A stretch of DNA of 64,000 nt from Streptomyces sp. NRRL S-37 (lineage in GTDB: Bacteria; Actinomycetota; Actinomycetes; Streptomycetales; Streptomycetaceae). The notes under the pieces were generated by a model, which was not told where the DNA came from, ran no database searches, and saw only the letters and a list, made by a program, of their open reading frames with translations. A program made the translations under genes and the position numbers. The stretch is from assembly GCF_000721605.1 (NCBI RefSeq), contig NZ_JOIZ01000018.1:57822-121821 (forward strand). Direction: 5' to 3'. Shown here piece by piece: positions 44,501 to 50,052 of this stretch (position 1 is the first letter of the stretch; every line of letters starts with the position of its first letter).

Positions 44501-47495
44501 CGTCCGGGCGGGGCGGGAAGGCATGGGCCAGGGACCGCAGTTCGACCGGGTCGCCGACAGCCGTGCCCGTGCCGTGCGCCTCGACGTAGGTCACCGACGC
44601 CGGGTCGACGCCGCAGTCCTCGTACGCCCGGGTGATCACCTCCCGCTGGCGCAGCGGATTGGGCGCCATCAGGCTCAGCGACGCGCCGTCGTTGTTGACG
44701 GCGGTGCCGCGGACGACGGCGAGCACCGTGTCACCGTCACGGTGGGCCTCAGCCAGCCGTCGTACGACGAGCGCCGCACCGCCCTCGCCCGGTACGAACC
44801 CGTCGGCCGCCGAGCCGAAGGCGCGGCCGCGCCCGGTCGGCGACAGGGCCTGCGCCGCCTCCAGGGAATGGTGCGCGGCCGGGGTCAGGTGCAGGTTGAC
44901 GCCGCCGACGACCGCGAGGTCGCACTCGCCGTCCGCGAGGCTGCGCCGGGCCAGGTGCAGGGCCACCAGGCCCGAGGAGCAGGCGGTGTCCACGGCCAGC
45001 GCCGGGCCGTCCAGGTCGAGGCAGTGCGCCACGCGGGCGGCGACGAGGTTCGGCAGGTTGCCCGTCAGGGCGGCCGCCCCCGGCGGCGCACCGCCGGGGG
45101 CGGCCTCGGCGAGGACCTGCCGGTAGCCGCTGTCGCCGACGGCGGCGAAGACGCCGATCCGCAGGCCGCGGCGGCGCGGCCCGGCGTATCCGGCGCGTTC
45201 CAGCGCCTCGTGGGCGAGTTCGAGGAAGATCCGGGCCTGCGGGTCGAGCGCGCGCGCCTCCTCGGCGCCGATCCCGAAGTGCCCGGCGTCGAAGGCGGCG
45301 GGGTCGTCCAGGAAGGCACCCCACCGCCCCTCCTCCTCCGCCGCCGTCCCAACCGTGCCCCAGCGGCCCGCGGGCACCCCCGTCACGGCGTCGCGGCCGG
45401 CGGTGAGCAGCTCCCAGAACTCCTCCGGCGCATCCGCGCCGGGGAACCGGCAGGCCAGCCCCACCACGGCGGTCCCGGAGCCCCGGGACGACGTACCGCC
45501 CCCGGTCTCCCGCCGCCCGGACGCCCGTCGCCCCGCCGCGTCCAGGAGGTGGTCGGTGAGGGCGGCCACCGTGTCGTCGCGCATCACGGCCGGCCCGAGC
45601 GTCACGTCCAGCGCCCGTTCCAGCTCGGCGAGCGCCTCCATCGCCTTGAGCGAGCCGCCGCCCAGCTCGGCGAACCGGTCCCGGTCCCCGAACGACTGCT
45701 CCGGTATCCCCAGCACCTTCGCCCAGACCTCCCGCACCACGCCCCGCACCTGCGCGCGGGAGCGGGGCGCCGGCGCCGGATCCCCGGACGGGCCCGGCGA
45801 CTCCTGGCCCTCCGGGACCGCCTGGCCCTCCGAAGCCGCCGGGACCGCCGGGACTGCCCCGGAGGCGGCCGTGGGCCGGTACGCCCCCTCCTCGAACCGC
45901 GACCGCATCCGCCGCCTCTGCACCTTGCCGCTGGTCGTGCGCGGGAAGGCGGACGGCGGCAGCGCGAACACCCGCACGTCGTCGTGGCCCAGCGCCGCCC
46001 GCACCCGCCCCGCCACCCGGTCCAGCACCCCGGCCGCCGAACGCGGCGGCCGGGCCCAGGCCACGAACACCACCACCCGCTCCCCGCCGGTCACCGGGTC
46101 GGTCGACCCGACCACCACCGTCGTCCCCGGCGGCACCCCGGGCGTGGCCGCCGCGACCTCCTCCATGTCCGGGGCGTGGAACGTACGGCCGTTGACGAAG
46201 AGCACGTCCTTGTGCCGGCCGCTGACGCACAGCCGGCCGTCCCGCAGGAAACCGAGGTCACCGGTGCGCAGCCAGCCGTCGGCGAAGGAGGCCGCCGTCG
46301 CCTCCGGCAGACCGTGGTACCCCCGGGCCACCTGCGGACCGCGCACCTCGACGTGCCCCACCCGCCGGTCGCCCAGCGGACGGCCCCGGTCGTCGGTGAC
46401 GCGCACCGAGCACCCCGGCACCGGCAGCCCCACGTCCATCAACTCCACGGCGTCACCGCCCGGTTCCCGCTCCACCGCCCGCCCGCGGCTGAGCGCGGCA
46501 CGCTCCAGGGCGACGGGCACGGCCACCTCGCCCGGCGGCGGGAACGTGACGGCCAGGGTCGCCTCGGCCAGCCCGTACACGGGCGTCGCCGCCCGGGGGT
46601 CGAGCCCGGACGGCCGGGTCCGGGCGGTGAAGTCCCGCCACACCGCCGGCGAGATCGGCTCGGCGCCCACCAGGATCAGCCGCACCGTGCTCAGATCGAG
46701 CCCGGCGAACACCTCCTCGGGGACCCGGCGGACGGTCAGCGCCAGGGCGAAGTTCGCGGCGGACAGCAGGGTGGCCCGGTGCGCGGCGGCCACCTCGAAC
46801 CACAGCCGGGGGTTCTTCGCGAACGACAGCGGGGCGATCCGCACCTGTCTGGCCCGCGCGGCGAGCGGCGCCAGATGGGTGCCGATGAGCCCCATGTCGT
46901 GGAAGTACGGCATCCAGCTCACCACCACGTCCCGGTCGGTGAGCGCGGCGGCCCTGGTCAGCTGGCGCAGGTTGGCCAGCACGGCGGCATGGGTCAGCTC
47001 CACGCCCTTGGGCGCCCCGGTGCTGCCGGAGGAGAACTGCAGGAACGCCAGGTCGTCCGGGGCGGCGGTGGCGGGCGACCCGACGGCGCGGGACGTCCGC
47101 AACTCCTCCAGCCGCAGGACCCGGGCACCGTCCGGGAGTTCGCCGGCCATGTCCGCGCAGGCCTCGTCCACCGCGACCGGGGGACGCCCGAGGTGCTCCC
47201 ACACGGGGCGGACCCGCCGCACGTCGGGCGCCAGCGGCACCGGCACCAGACCGGCCGCGAGCGCGCCCCAGAACAGGGGCTGGAAGTCCTCGCCGCGGTC
47301 CGCGACCACCGGCACGCAGGTGCCCGGCGCGACTCCCGTGTCACGGTAACCGCCCGCGACCCGCAAGGAGTCCTCCAGCAGCCGCCGGAAGGTGACGGGC
47401 GTCTCCGCGCCGTCCCCCCGGACATGGACGATCACCTGGTCGGGGGCACGGCGGGCGGCGTCGAGCAGGACGTCCAGCAGCGTTACTGCGTTCAT
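35544..47495 (-). CDS. Hybrid FAAL/type I PKS/NRPS megasynthase with terminal acyl-ACP-reductase-like domain
   Basis: 3,983 residues in one frame from the ATG at 47495. Domain order: FAAL (1-540), ACP (585-655), KS (674-1092), AT (1183-1475), KR (to ~1935), ACP (2015-2090), C (2097-2515), A (2528-3030), PCP (3045-3115), C (3172-3590), AAR-like reductase (3606-3983). Carrier serines: Ser615, Ser2048, Ser3079. All catalytic domains keep their core residues (see sub-entries). Predicted logic: a fatty acid is adenylated and loaded, extended once with malonate, reduced to the beta-hydroxyacyl stage, joined to one amino acid, then processed by a second C domain and the reductase. There is no TE, DH, ER or methyltransferase. 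No neighbouring transporter, PPTase, MbtH or tailoring gene is visible. The product is unknown to me. Confidence 0.9.
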   Translation of the reverse strand: MNAVTLLDVLLDAARRAPDQVIVHVRGDGAETPVTFRRLLEDSLRVAGGYRDTGVAPGTCVPVVADRGEDFQPLFWGALAAGLVPVPLAPDVRRVRPVWEHLGRPPVAVDEACADMAGELPDGARVLRLEELRTSRAVGSPATAAPDDLAFLQFSSGSTGAPKGVELTHAAVLANLRQLTRAAALTDRDVVVSWMPYFHDMGLIGTHLAPLAARARQVRIAPLSFAKNPRLWFEVAAAHRATLLSAANFALALTVRRVPEEVFAGLDLSTVRLILVGAEPISPAVWRDFTARTRPSGLDPRAATPVYGLAEATLAVTFPPPGEVAVPVALERAALSRGRAVEREPGGDAVELMDVGLPVPGCSVRVTDDRGRPLGDRRVGHVEVRGPQVARGYHGLPEATAASFADGWLRTGDLGFLRDGRLCVSGRHKDVLFVNGRTFHAPDMEEVAAATPGVPPGTTVVVGSTDPVTGGERVVVFVAWARPPRSAAGVLDRVAGRVRAALGHDDVRVFALPPSAFPRTTSGKVQRRRMRSRFEEGAYRPTAASGAVPAVPAASEGQAVPEGQESPGPSGDPAPAPRSRAQVRGVVREVWAKVLGIPEQSFGDRDRFAELGGGSLKAMEALAELERALDVTLGPAVMRDDTVAALTDHLLDAAGRRASGRRETGGGTSSRGSGTAVVGLACRFPGADAPEEFWELLTAGRDAVTGVPAGRWGTVGTAAEEEGRWGAFLDDPAAFDAGHFGIGAEEARALDPQARIFLELAHEALERAGYAGPRRRGLRIGVFAAVGDSGYRQVLAEAAPGGAPPGAAALTGNLPNLVAARVAHCLDLDGPALAVDTACSSGLVALHLARRSLADGECDLAVVGGVNLHLTPAAHHSLEAAQALSPTGRGRAFGSAADGFVPGEGGAALVVRRLAEAHRDGDTVLAVVRGTAVNNDGASLSLMAPNPLRQREVITRAYEDCGVDPASVTYVEAHGTGTAVGDPVELRSLAHAFPPRPDGRPRLLGSVKTNIGHLLNAAALPSLVKVVLALGHGRLPASLHHTPPSPALERSGFALVTGETAWVSDGPRRAGVNAFGFGGTNAHAVLEEAPPAPARPESRAADGPRLLTLSAGSAEGLEAWTARLAEHLRAHPELDEADVCATAGAARDERPHRFALVADGDLPERLATGRDAVTGTVTHRPRTVFVLPGQGGLRPGPGAALYATAPVYRTTLDEASALVGRVCGRELTDWCVDADVTEDDLAATEVAQPLLVAHGVALARQLTAWGVGPDAVVGHSVGELAAACVGGMLSLREAVTFAAERGRLMGGSTAPGAMAAVLGAGEREVAALVDASGGELAVAAYNGPGRLVISGVPGAVREASRRLIEQGVAVRPLRVSRAFHSPLMEPVAQALADAARGLAPTAPTTPVMSTLTAAWQPPMTPDHLREHALRPVRFDRAVARLVEEGYDTFVDLGPTRTVTADGDVLVVSAVGAAGGARELLETVARLWTRGVPVDRTALDEGCRRVPLPPYPYRRHTYWPGPSVQGLLYDVVWQDTPTAGSRAAGAMGVPPLERSREWGRVGDGGTSQAVQALGEAPRERRAARPHPRPAPTRPAVVVTGADPTAVRRLADRLAVQGADDAEAPDTVILLAGTARPHTVTDLEQHQHEAVTALREALTLLDRTGARRLLVVTRDAHVTGHGPEAPDPAQAILGGLALAVPQESTGVIANWIDLSSLDDEEQHLRALLAEVSAPQAEGAVAWRAGRRSVRAVVPRAERETADGDRLPADGTFLITGGAGGIGSALARHLADRARPVLVLAGRSPRPPRGLLEELTALGADARYVRADLTVPDDVERLVAGLPPLDAVFHAAGVARPGSLRGTAVRETADALGAKTLGTVLLAEALDRHGQRPGVCVAFSSVSSVLPGLAGALGAYAAANAFLDSFAGAERRAGRPWLSVNLGPFGETGLAAGGAGGLAAGAGRPLATAPALAALRSACGTDVAQLVLADLTPVAPSAAPVPPPTADGARGRTPASSGTAAVLRELLARSLEVPPAAVDDDTPFLTLGLDSLGAVDLVKRLERELGRSLPTTLFFEHRTVRELAAHLDGQAPDRPDGEPFALTPVQLALHTSSLLHPDVPARGHLRLTVRGPLDTGLLGRALAHLAERHGMLRLRVDTSGARPAQRVAAPVPVADWYEVLDCAAEDVAGVESAVCNRPFDLTAGPPVRAVLLRQEPELAHLLLVVHHAAADGYSLNVLAEELWTSYTALWHGEPAPPPVPPAPDFARYAAGTRRSGVPDAVRHYWAERLAARGAPLRLPYDGDPDAPATGPIVQHHGAFDAEASAGLERLAAAHGVSLFHLLLAAYVRCLARWTGRRDVAVNVARAGRDDRFDGVERLVGPLADTLPLLCEVDDGEPVVALAERLRHRWLESERHAGVSSLDLAGLLPGDGAGPRTVSPAGFSFARFPAAAAPGCPVEVRATAAGTGSATTRLSLLCWADGPVLRVSWNFPAPLFERATVARLDREFREELAAASRTPAAPVPSPRPGGPVPLVTRLLDRFRAHSGAIAVDAGEASLTYGELDRASAALAARLRADGVRPGDLVGLLTEQGADTVVGVVGILRAGAGWVPLDPEHPRTRLAGQLTRTGASMVVCHSPTLGLARALTGVRTVAVDPPPADAPPADDGRPVAVTPDPGAVAYVIFTSGSTGRPKGVPVTHRAMENYLDWAVGTFGYGPDDRLAQTASPCFDASVRQLLAPLMVGGTVVTVPRHLLRDPELLLAHVERARVTVWSSVPTLWEQLLSAAEARAARGAAPVDLSALRWVHVGGEALPVEHVRRWFDLFGGGTRIANLYGPTEATVNATCHIIEARPDDGVRRLPIGRPAAGALLEVVDDGGAVCGPGEAGELLIAGTGLTSGYLGEPELTARAFTMRGGRRWYRSGDRVRRSADGVLEFLGRLDDQVKIRGNRVEPGEVEAALQTCPGVGRAVVLAHEGRLLAFVTPRTGAEPPVAGEVRRHVAGLLPSYMVPARITCVDALPLTGTGKVDRSALPAADPGPDVSSGDGRTPPATATERRLAAIWCEVLRVSAVCREDDFFERGGDSLLVLQVFARLAERAGPLPRPTVIYRHRTLAALAEAVDAAAGGTSEVANSAAEGNSGAVNSAAGGNSGAVNSAAGGDSGAADAAPVPAGDQDPGPFPVTPGQRGFLLAEALSPGGGTWLARLRLSGPLDPDLFQRAVDVLVERHGMLRTVFPAGARPPVQQELPRSLRLPVDFETVAGPAEVDERAATEAERRLEPWAWPLIRLRVLTLEPREHVLLVHAHHVIGDGYSSALLIRELTEVYDRLAGGAVPGPSAPRAGFRDHVLAAAGSGAGAPATAERRARAGRLNAPYRPPVLRTAAVGGGRRFESAGFTLDATLTAALRKVASAARTTLYAPLLTAYYQELTAVTGRPDLIVGLAVSGRDGALPDAHRIFGPFAGAVPVRPAGAADAPLTEGEFGDALRRIVAEAEEARAHEDVVPRHADGLPVTSQFFFTHLDFAALAPRGDGVLRVEWEAADSMFLPPSSATDLFMAVRPDGDGLRVTVRGSAAAFSPDALDGFVRSVRGRLVRAAGNRRVVVPPPGKRRGTMDAALVGYLPAPEHLARLAGLPEAALPRAEMRALLFPDGGPRLLETVRTPLGRSGFVCVPLFADELGRGASLVDHTARAVSLAASLGARCVSLAGMIPSLTGYGFDVLRHRQYPAAVTTGHAATVVSVVKAVHAALDATGRDLADLEVAFAGLGSIGASSLELLLSLAARPPRRLLLCDVRGSGPRLRELGRRLRERGLAGEVEAVEAQRMLPDAVHAADLLVTAVSGATAVLDVDRLRPGAVVVDDSFPHCFDTGRALARMRERGDVLVVGGGLLHVGSTGREVADDLPAAAAAGYLAQPWIEGTLASCRTESLLRASDDRLPLVHGLVDAAVARAHWDAMEEAGVTAAPLHLLGHTVAPAPGAGLSEPPSDTELRG
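35547..36680 (-). other. Megasynthase terminal AAR-like (acyl-ACP reductase) domain
   Basis: Residues 3606-3983 (378), close to the ~340 of cyanobacterial long-chain acyl-ACP reductase. Parallels recalled from the Synechococcus enzyme: an N-terminal GYLPAPEHL-type start, VSLAGMIPSLTGYGF for its ISALGGFTS segment, VTTGHAATV for FTTGNTHTA, the Rossmann loop AGLGSIGAS (3751-3759) for GATGDIGS, VVVDDSFP for LIDGGYP, VVGGGLLHVG, and TLASCRTESLL with Cys3915 at the place of catalytic Cys294 (MFACFAEAMLL). It is not the SDR-type NRPS R domain. An aldehyde-forming release is predicted. Confidence 0.78.
36726..37982 (-). other. Megasynthase second condensation domain, with no carrier after it
   Basis: Residues 3172-3590. 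A complete HHVIGDG motif (His3299, His3300, Asp3304, Gly3305) shows a probably active C-fold. It follows the PCP and precedes the reductase directly, so no downstream PCP or A domain supplies an acceptor in this protein. It could use a free amine or alcohol, a carrier acting in trans, or have a modifying role. Confidence 0.85.
38019..38117 (-). repeat. Three 33-base tandem repeats in the PCP-C linker
   Basis: Residues 3127-3159 are three 11-residue units of the form NSAAxGNSGAV. The DNA units are nearly identical (99 bases in total). They form a flexible Ala/Gly/Ser/Asn linker before the last C domain; copy number is likely to vary between strains. Confidence 0.85.
38151..41207 (-). other. 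Megasynthase NRPS module: C-A-PCP
   Basis: Residues 2097-3115. C domain: HHAAADG at 2223-2229. A domain: FTSGSTGRPKG at 2680-2690, YGPTE at 2830-2834, GRLDDQVKIRG near 2933, Lys3021. By alignment in my head with GrsA/EntF the specificity residues are Asp2726, Ala2727, Arg2730, Ser2769, His2802, Gly2804, Leu2829, Val2837, Asn2838, Lys3021. I cannot match this code to an amino acid. PCP: GGDSL with Ser3079. Confidence 0.88.
41226..45476 (-). other. Megasynthase polyketide module: KS-AT-KR-ACP
   Basis: Residues 674-2090. KS: Cys839 in DTACSSG, His974 in EAHGTGT, His1013 in KTNIGH. AT: Ser1276 in GHSVGE, and RAFHS at 1377-1381, the AFH form linked with malonyl-CoA. KR: TGGAGGIG at 1773-1780, Ser1897/1898, Tyr1913 and Asn1917. 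There is no DH or ER between AT and KR. ACP: GLDSLG with Ser2048. One malonate extension followed by ketoreduction is predicted. Confidence 0.9.
42768..42866. repeat. Streptomyces-type extragenic repeat embedded in frame in the megasynthase
   Basis: This segment contains the hairpin around CCAGTGCCTGAACGGCCTGG and the string CACTCTCGGCTTCGCTCGAG next to runs of five to six C/G. I recognise both as a common intergenic element of Streptomyces. Two direct copies of ACCCCCATCGCCC (42804-42816 and 42853-42865) frame the second part. It is translated as residues ~1544-1577 (VPPLERSREWGRVGDGGTSQ within it), lying between the KR structural start YDVVWQ and the rest of the KR. Confidence 0.65.
45516..47495 (-). 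other. Megasynthase loading part: fatty acyl-AMP ligase and first ACP
   Basis: Residues 1-660. The adenylation motif is SSGSTGAPKG (155-164). SWMPYFHDMGLIG near residue 193 is diagnostic for FAAL/long-chain ligases, which hand acyl-AMP to a carrier protein rather than to CoA. Lys524 lies in RTTSGKVQRR. The ACP has LGGGSLKAM with the pantetheine Ser615. Free fatty acid is thus the likely starter. Confidence 0.88.
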
Positions 47496-47626
47496 GGGTC
47501 CGTTCGTTCGTGCGGGGGCGGCCGGTCGGAGGCGACGACCGACCCCATTGTCAGTGGCTGCGCCTACGGTTTGATCAGTAGGACCCGGCGGAACGGCCGC
47601 GGGTTCCGTCTGGGGAGGGGTTTGCC
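47496..47626. promoter_or_regulatory. Divergent region between the megasynthase and the WGR protein
   Basis: 131 bases. The only relatively AT-rich part is ~47545-47582 (CATTGTCAGTGG ... GGTTTGATCAGTAGG). TTGTCA at ~47550 points toward the WGR gene, but no matching -10 at 16-18 bases is convincing. The megasynthase has only a weak ribosome site. No pathway-specific operator identified. Confidence 0.35.
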
Positions 47627-49078
47627 ATGTCCGCTGGTTCCACGGTGTCGACGACGTATCTGGAGCTGTCGCAGGAGGACGGCGCCGCGCACAAGTTCTA
47701 CGAAGTGACGGTCGACGGGCAGACGGTGACGGTGCGCTACGGCAGGATCGGCGCGGCGGGGCAGACCCAGACGACGACGTTCCCCACGGTCGCGAAGGCG
47801 CAGGCCGCCGCGGCGAAGAAGGTGGGGGAGAAGGTCCGCAAGGGCTACGAGCCGGCGGTGCGGGGGCAGCGGGCCCCGCGCGCGGTGACCCGCCGTCAGG
47901 TGGCCTCGGCCCCGTCCACGGCGCGCGCCGTGGCCCCCGTGCTGTGGCGGTTCGGCACCGGCTCCTCGGCGTTCGGCATCCACGTCGACGACGACCGCTG
48001 CTGGGTCGGCAACCAGTCCGGTGACGTCTTCACCCTGGACCACGAGGGCGAGGTGCTGGCCCGCTTCAGCCTGCCGGACGGGGTGAAGTGCCTGGTCGCG
48101 GACGACTTCTGGATCTACGCGGGCTGTGACGACGGCCGGGTCTACGACCTCTCCTCGAAGCTGCCGTTCGCCGCCTACGACATCGCCGCGGACGTCGACA
48201 TCTTCTGGCTGGACATCCACGAGGGCGTGCTGAACGTCTCGGACCGCGACGGCCGCCTCACCGTCATCGACCACGAGGACGAGCACCAGTGGACCCGCCG
48301 CAGCCAGGGCGAGCACGCCTGGATGGTCCGCGCCGACGACCGGGCCGTCTACCACGGCCACCACAGAGGCGTCACCGCCTACGCGCCCGACGGCGGCGGC
48401 GAGCTGTGGCACACCCCCACCCGCGGCGGGGTGCTGTTCGGCTGGCAGGAGGAGGACACCGTCTACGCCGGCACGGCACACCGCGTAGTGCAGCGGCTGT
48501 CGAAGGCGACCGGCGCCATCGAGGCCACCTACGCCTGCGACAGCGCCGTGTACTCCTGCGCCACCTCCCCGGGCGGACGGTTCGTCTTCGCCGGTGACGC
48601 CGCGTCGTCCGTCTACTGCTTCGACCGGGACGGCACGCGCCTGTGGAAGCTCGGCACGGGAGGCGGATCGGCACTGTCCATGCAGTACCGGAACGAGCGG
48701 CTCTACCTGGTGACCACGGACGGTTCCCTGGTGTGCGTGGACGCGAGCGAGGCCGCCGTCACCGCGGCGCAGCAGGGCACGGTGCCGGTCGCGCGGGACG
48801 TCAAGCTCGCCGCGGCCCTGCCGACCTACGCGCCGGCCACGGCCGCGACCGCGGTGGCGACCGTCGCGCAGGCCCCCACCGGTGCCGTCGTCGTCGAGTG
48901 CGTGCAGCAGAACGGCCGGCTGCGCGTCCATGTCGTGTCCGACGGCTACGACGGTTCCTGGAACGTGCAGTTCCCGCGGGCGATACGGGTGCCCGGCGCA
49001 CGCTACGTCGTGGACGCGCTGCACCCGGCGGCCGGCGGCTTCTACCGGGTGCGCGGGGAGATCCGCCGGCTCCAGTGA
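47627..49078 (+). CDS. WGR domain fused to a PQQ/WD-like beta-propeller
   Basis: 483 residues. Residues ~10-85 are a WGR domain (KFYEVTVDGQTVTVRYGRIG, then a Lys-rich helix), as in PARP and MolR-like proteins. From ~105 a beta-propeller with PQQ-like blades follows (VLWRFGTGSSAFGIHVDDDR, GELWHTPTRGG, YCFDRDGTRLWKLGTGG). The last ~65 residues form a further beta domain. No signal peptide. Function unknown; WGR domains can bind nucleic acid or mediate DNA-damage signalling. The gene is divergent from the megasynthase and seems monocistronic. Confidence 0.82.
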   Translation: MSAGSTVSTTYLELSQEDGAAHKFYEVTVDGQTVTVRYGRIGAAGQTQTTTFPTVAKAQAAAAKKVGEKVRKGYEPAVRGQRAPRAVTRRQVASAPSTARAVAPVLWRFGTGSSAFGIHVDDDRCWVGNQSGDVFTLDHEGEVLARFSLPDGVKCLVADDFWIYAGCDDGRVYDLSSKLPFAAYDIAADVDIFWLDIHEGVLNVSDRDGRLTVIDHEDEHQWTRRSQGEHAWMVRADDRAVYHGHHRGVTAYAPDGGGELWHTPTRGGVLFGWQEEDTVYAGTAHRVVQRLSKATGAIEATYACDSAVYSCATSPGGRFVFAGDAASSVYCFDRDGTRLWKLGTGGGSALSMQYRNERLYLVTTDGSLVCVDASEAAVTAAQQGTVPVARDVKLAAALPTYAPATAATAVATVAQAPTGAVVVECVQQNGRLRVHVVSDGYDGSWNVQFPRAIRVPGARYVVDALHPAAGGFYRVRGEIRRLQ

Positions 49079-49213
49079 CCGCCGGCGGGCGCACTCGGCG
49101 AACCCGTGAGCCCTGTATGCGCCCCCGCACGGGTGCGGACAATGCAGTGCTCGTGATCACTCCGTGGAACGCCGTGGTTTCCCGGCCCCGTTCAGGAAAG
49201 CAGGTCGACCGTC

Positions 49214-49936
49214 GTGCTGTTGCGTCTTCCCACATCCCTGTCCGAAGCCCAGCGGTATCTGGCCGAAGGAGCGGTGCCCGTCGGCGGAGCCACCCTCGTG
49301 TGGGCCCTCTGGCAGCGCGACGGCTTCCCCGAGCAGGCGATGTCCCTGCGCAAGCTGCCCCAGGCCACCCTCATAGAACGCGAGGCGCTGGGCGCCGCCG
49401 TCCTGCTGCACCAGGTGGACGACCGGGTGCCGGACGTGCTGCGCCGAGCGGCCTCCACCGTGGGCACCGGCGCCGTGCGCCGTACGGCCACCGTCGGCGG
49501 CAACATCGTGGGCAGCACCCTGCGCTGTCTGCTGCCCGCGGCGCTGGTCCTGGACGCGCGGGCGACCGTGCTGGACCGGGACGGCACCTACGAGACCGAC
49601 CTGGCCGAAGTGGTGGCCAAACGCCCTCTGCTGCTCGGTATCCGCTGGCGCGACCCCGTGGCCAGCGGATACTACAAGGCGGACGGTGAGGCGGGCGGGC
49701 CGCCGCCCCTCGTCGTCGCCACCGCCGTGCACACCGACGGCGACGGCGCCCACCGTCTCTTCGTCGCCGTCCGGGACGGCTACGAGGTGGTCAGCGGGAC
49801 CACGCCCTGCGACACCGGAGCCGAGGAGGTGCTGCGGGCCCTGGACCGTACGGACCTGGGATCACTGCCCGCCGAGGTGCGGGACGAGGTGCGCCGCGAG
49901 GTGACCGCGCTCCTGGACCGCACCACCGGCCGCTGA
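49214..49936 (+). CDS. Orphan FAD-binding subunit-like protein (molybdenum hydroxylase type)
   Basis: 240 residues from the GTG at 49214. The FAD-binding PCMH-like fold is suggested by VPVGGATLVWALWQRD and TGAVRRTATVGGNIVGSTLR, which is the GTGxxRxxATxGGN motif of CoxM/XdhB. At 240 residues it is shorter than usual (~290-340). The Fe-S and molybdopterin subunits are not adjacent; those at 54-58 kb already include their own FAD subunit. So this is a solitary, perhaps repurposed, FAD protein. Partner unknown. Confidence 0.72.
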   Translation: MLLRLPTSLSEAQRYLAEGAVPVGGATLVWALWQRDGFPEQAMSLRKLPQATLIEREALGAAVLLHQVDDRVPDVLRRAASTVGTGAVRRTATVGGNIVGSTLRCLLPAALVLDARATVLDRDGTYETDLAEVVAKRPLLLGIRWRDPVASGYYKADGEAGGPPPLVVATAVHTDGDGAHRLFVAVRDGYEVVSGTTPCDTGAEEVLRALDRTDLGSLPAEVRDEVRREVTALLDRTTGR

Positions 49937-50052
49937 CGCCGGCCGTCGGCGCCGAAGCGCCCCCGGGCCACCCGGGCGGCGCACCGGTGCCCGCCGTTCA
50001 ACCGCCGGCCGGGCAGGCGGGTACGCGGGCCCGGCCCGTGCGCCCGCCCGGA

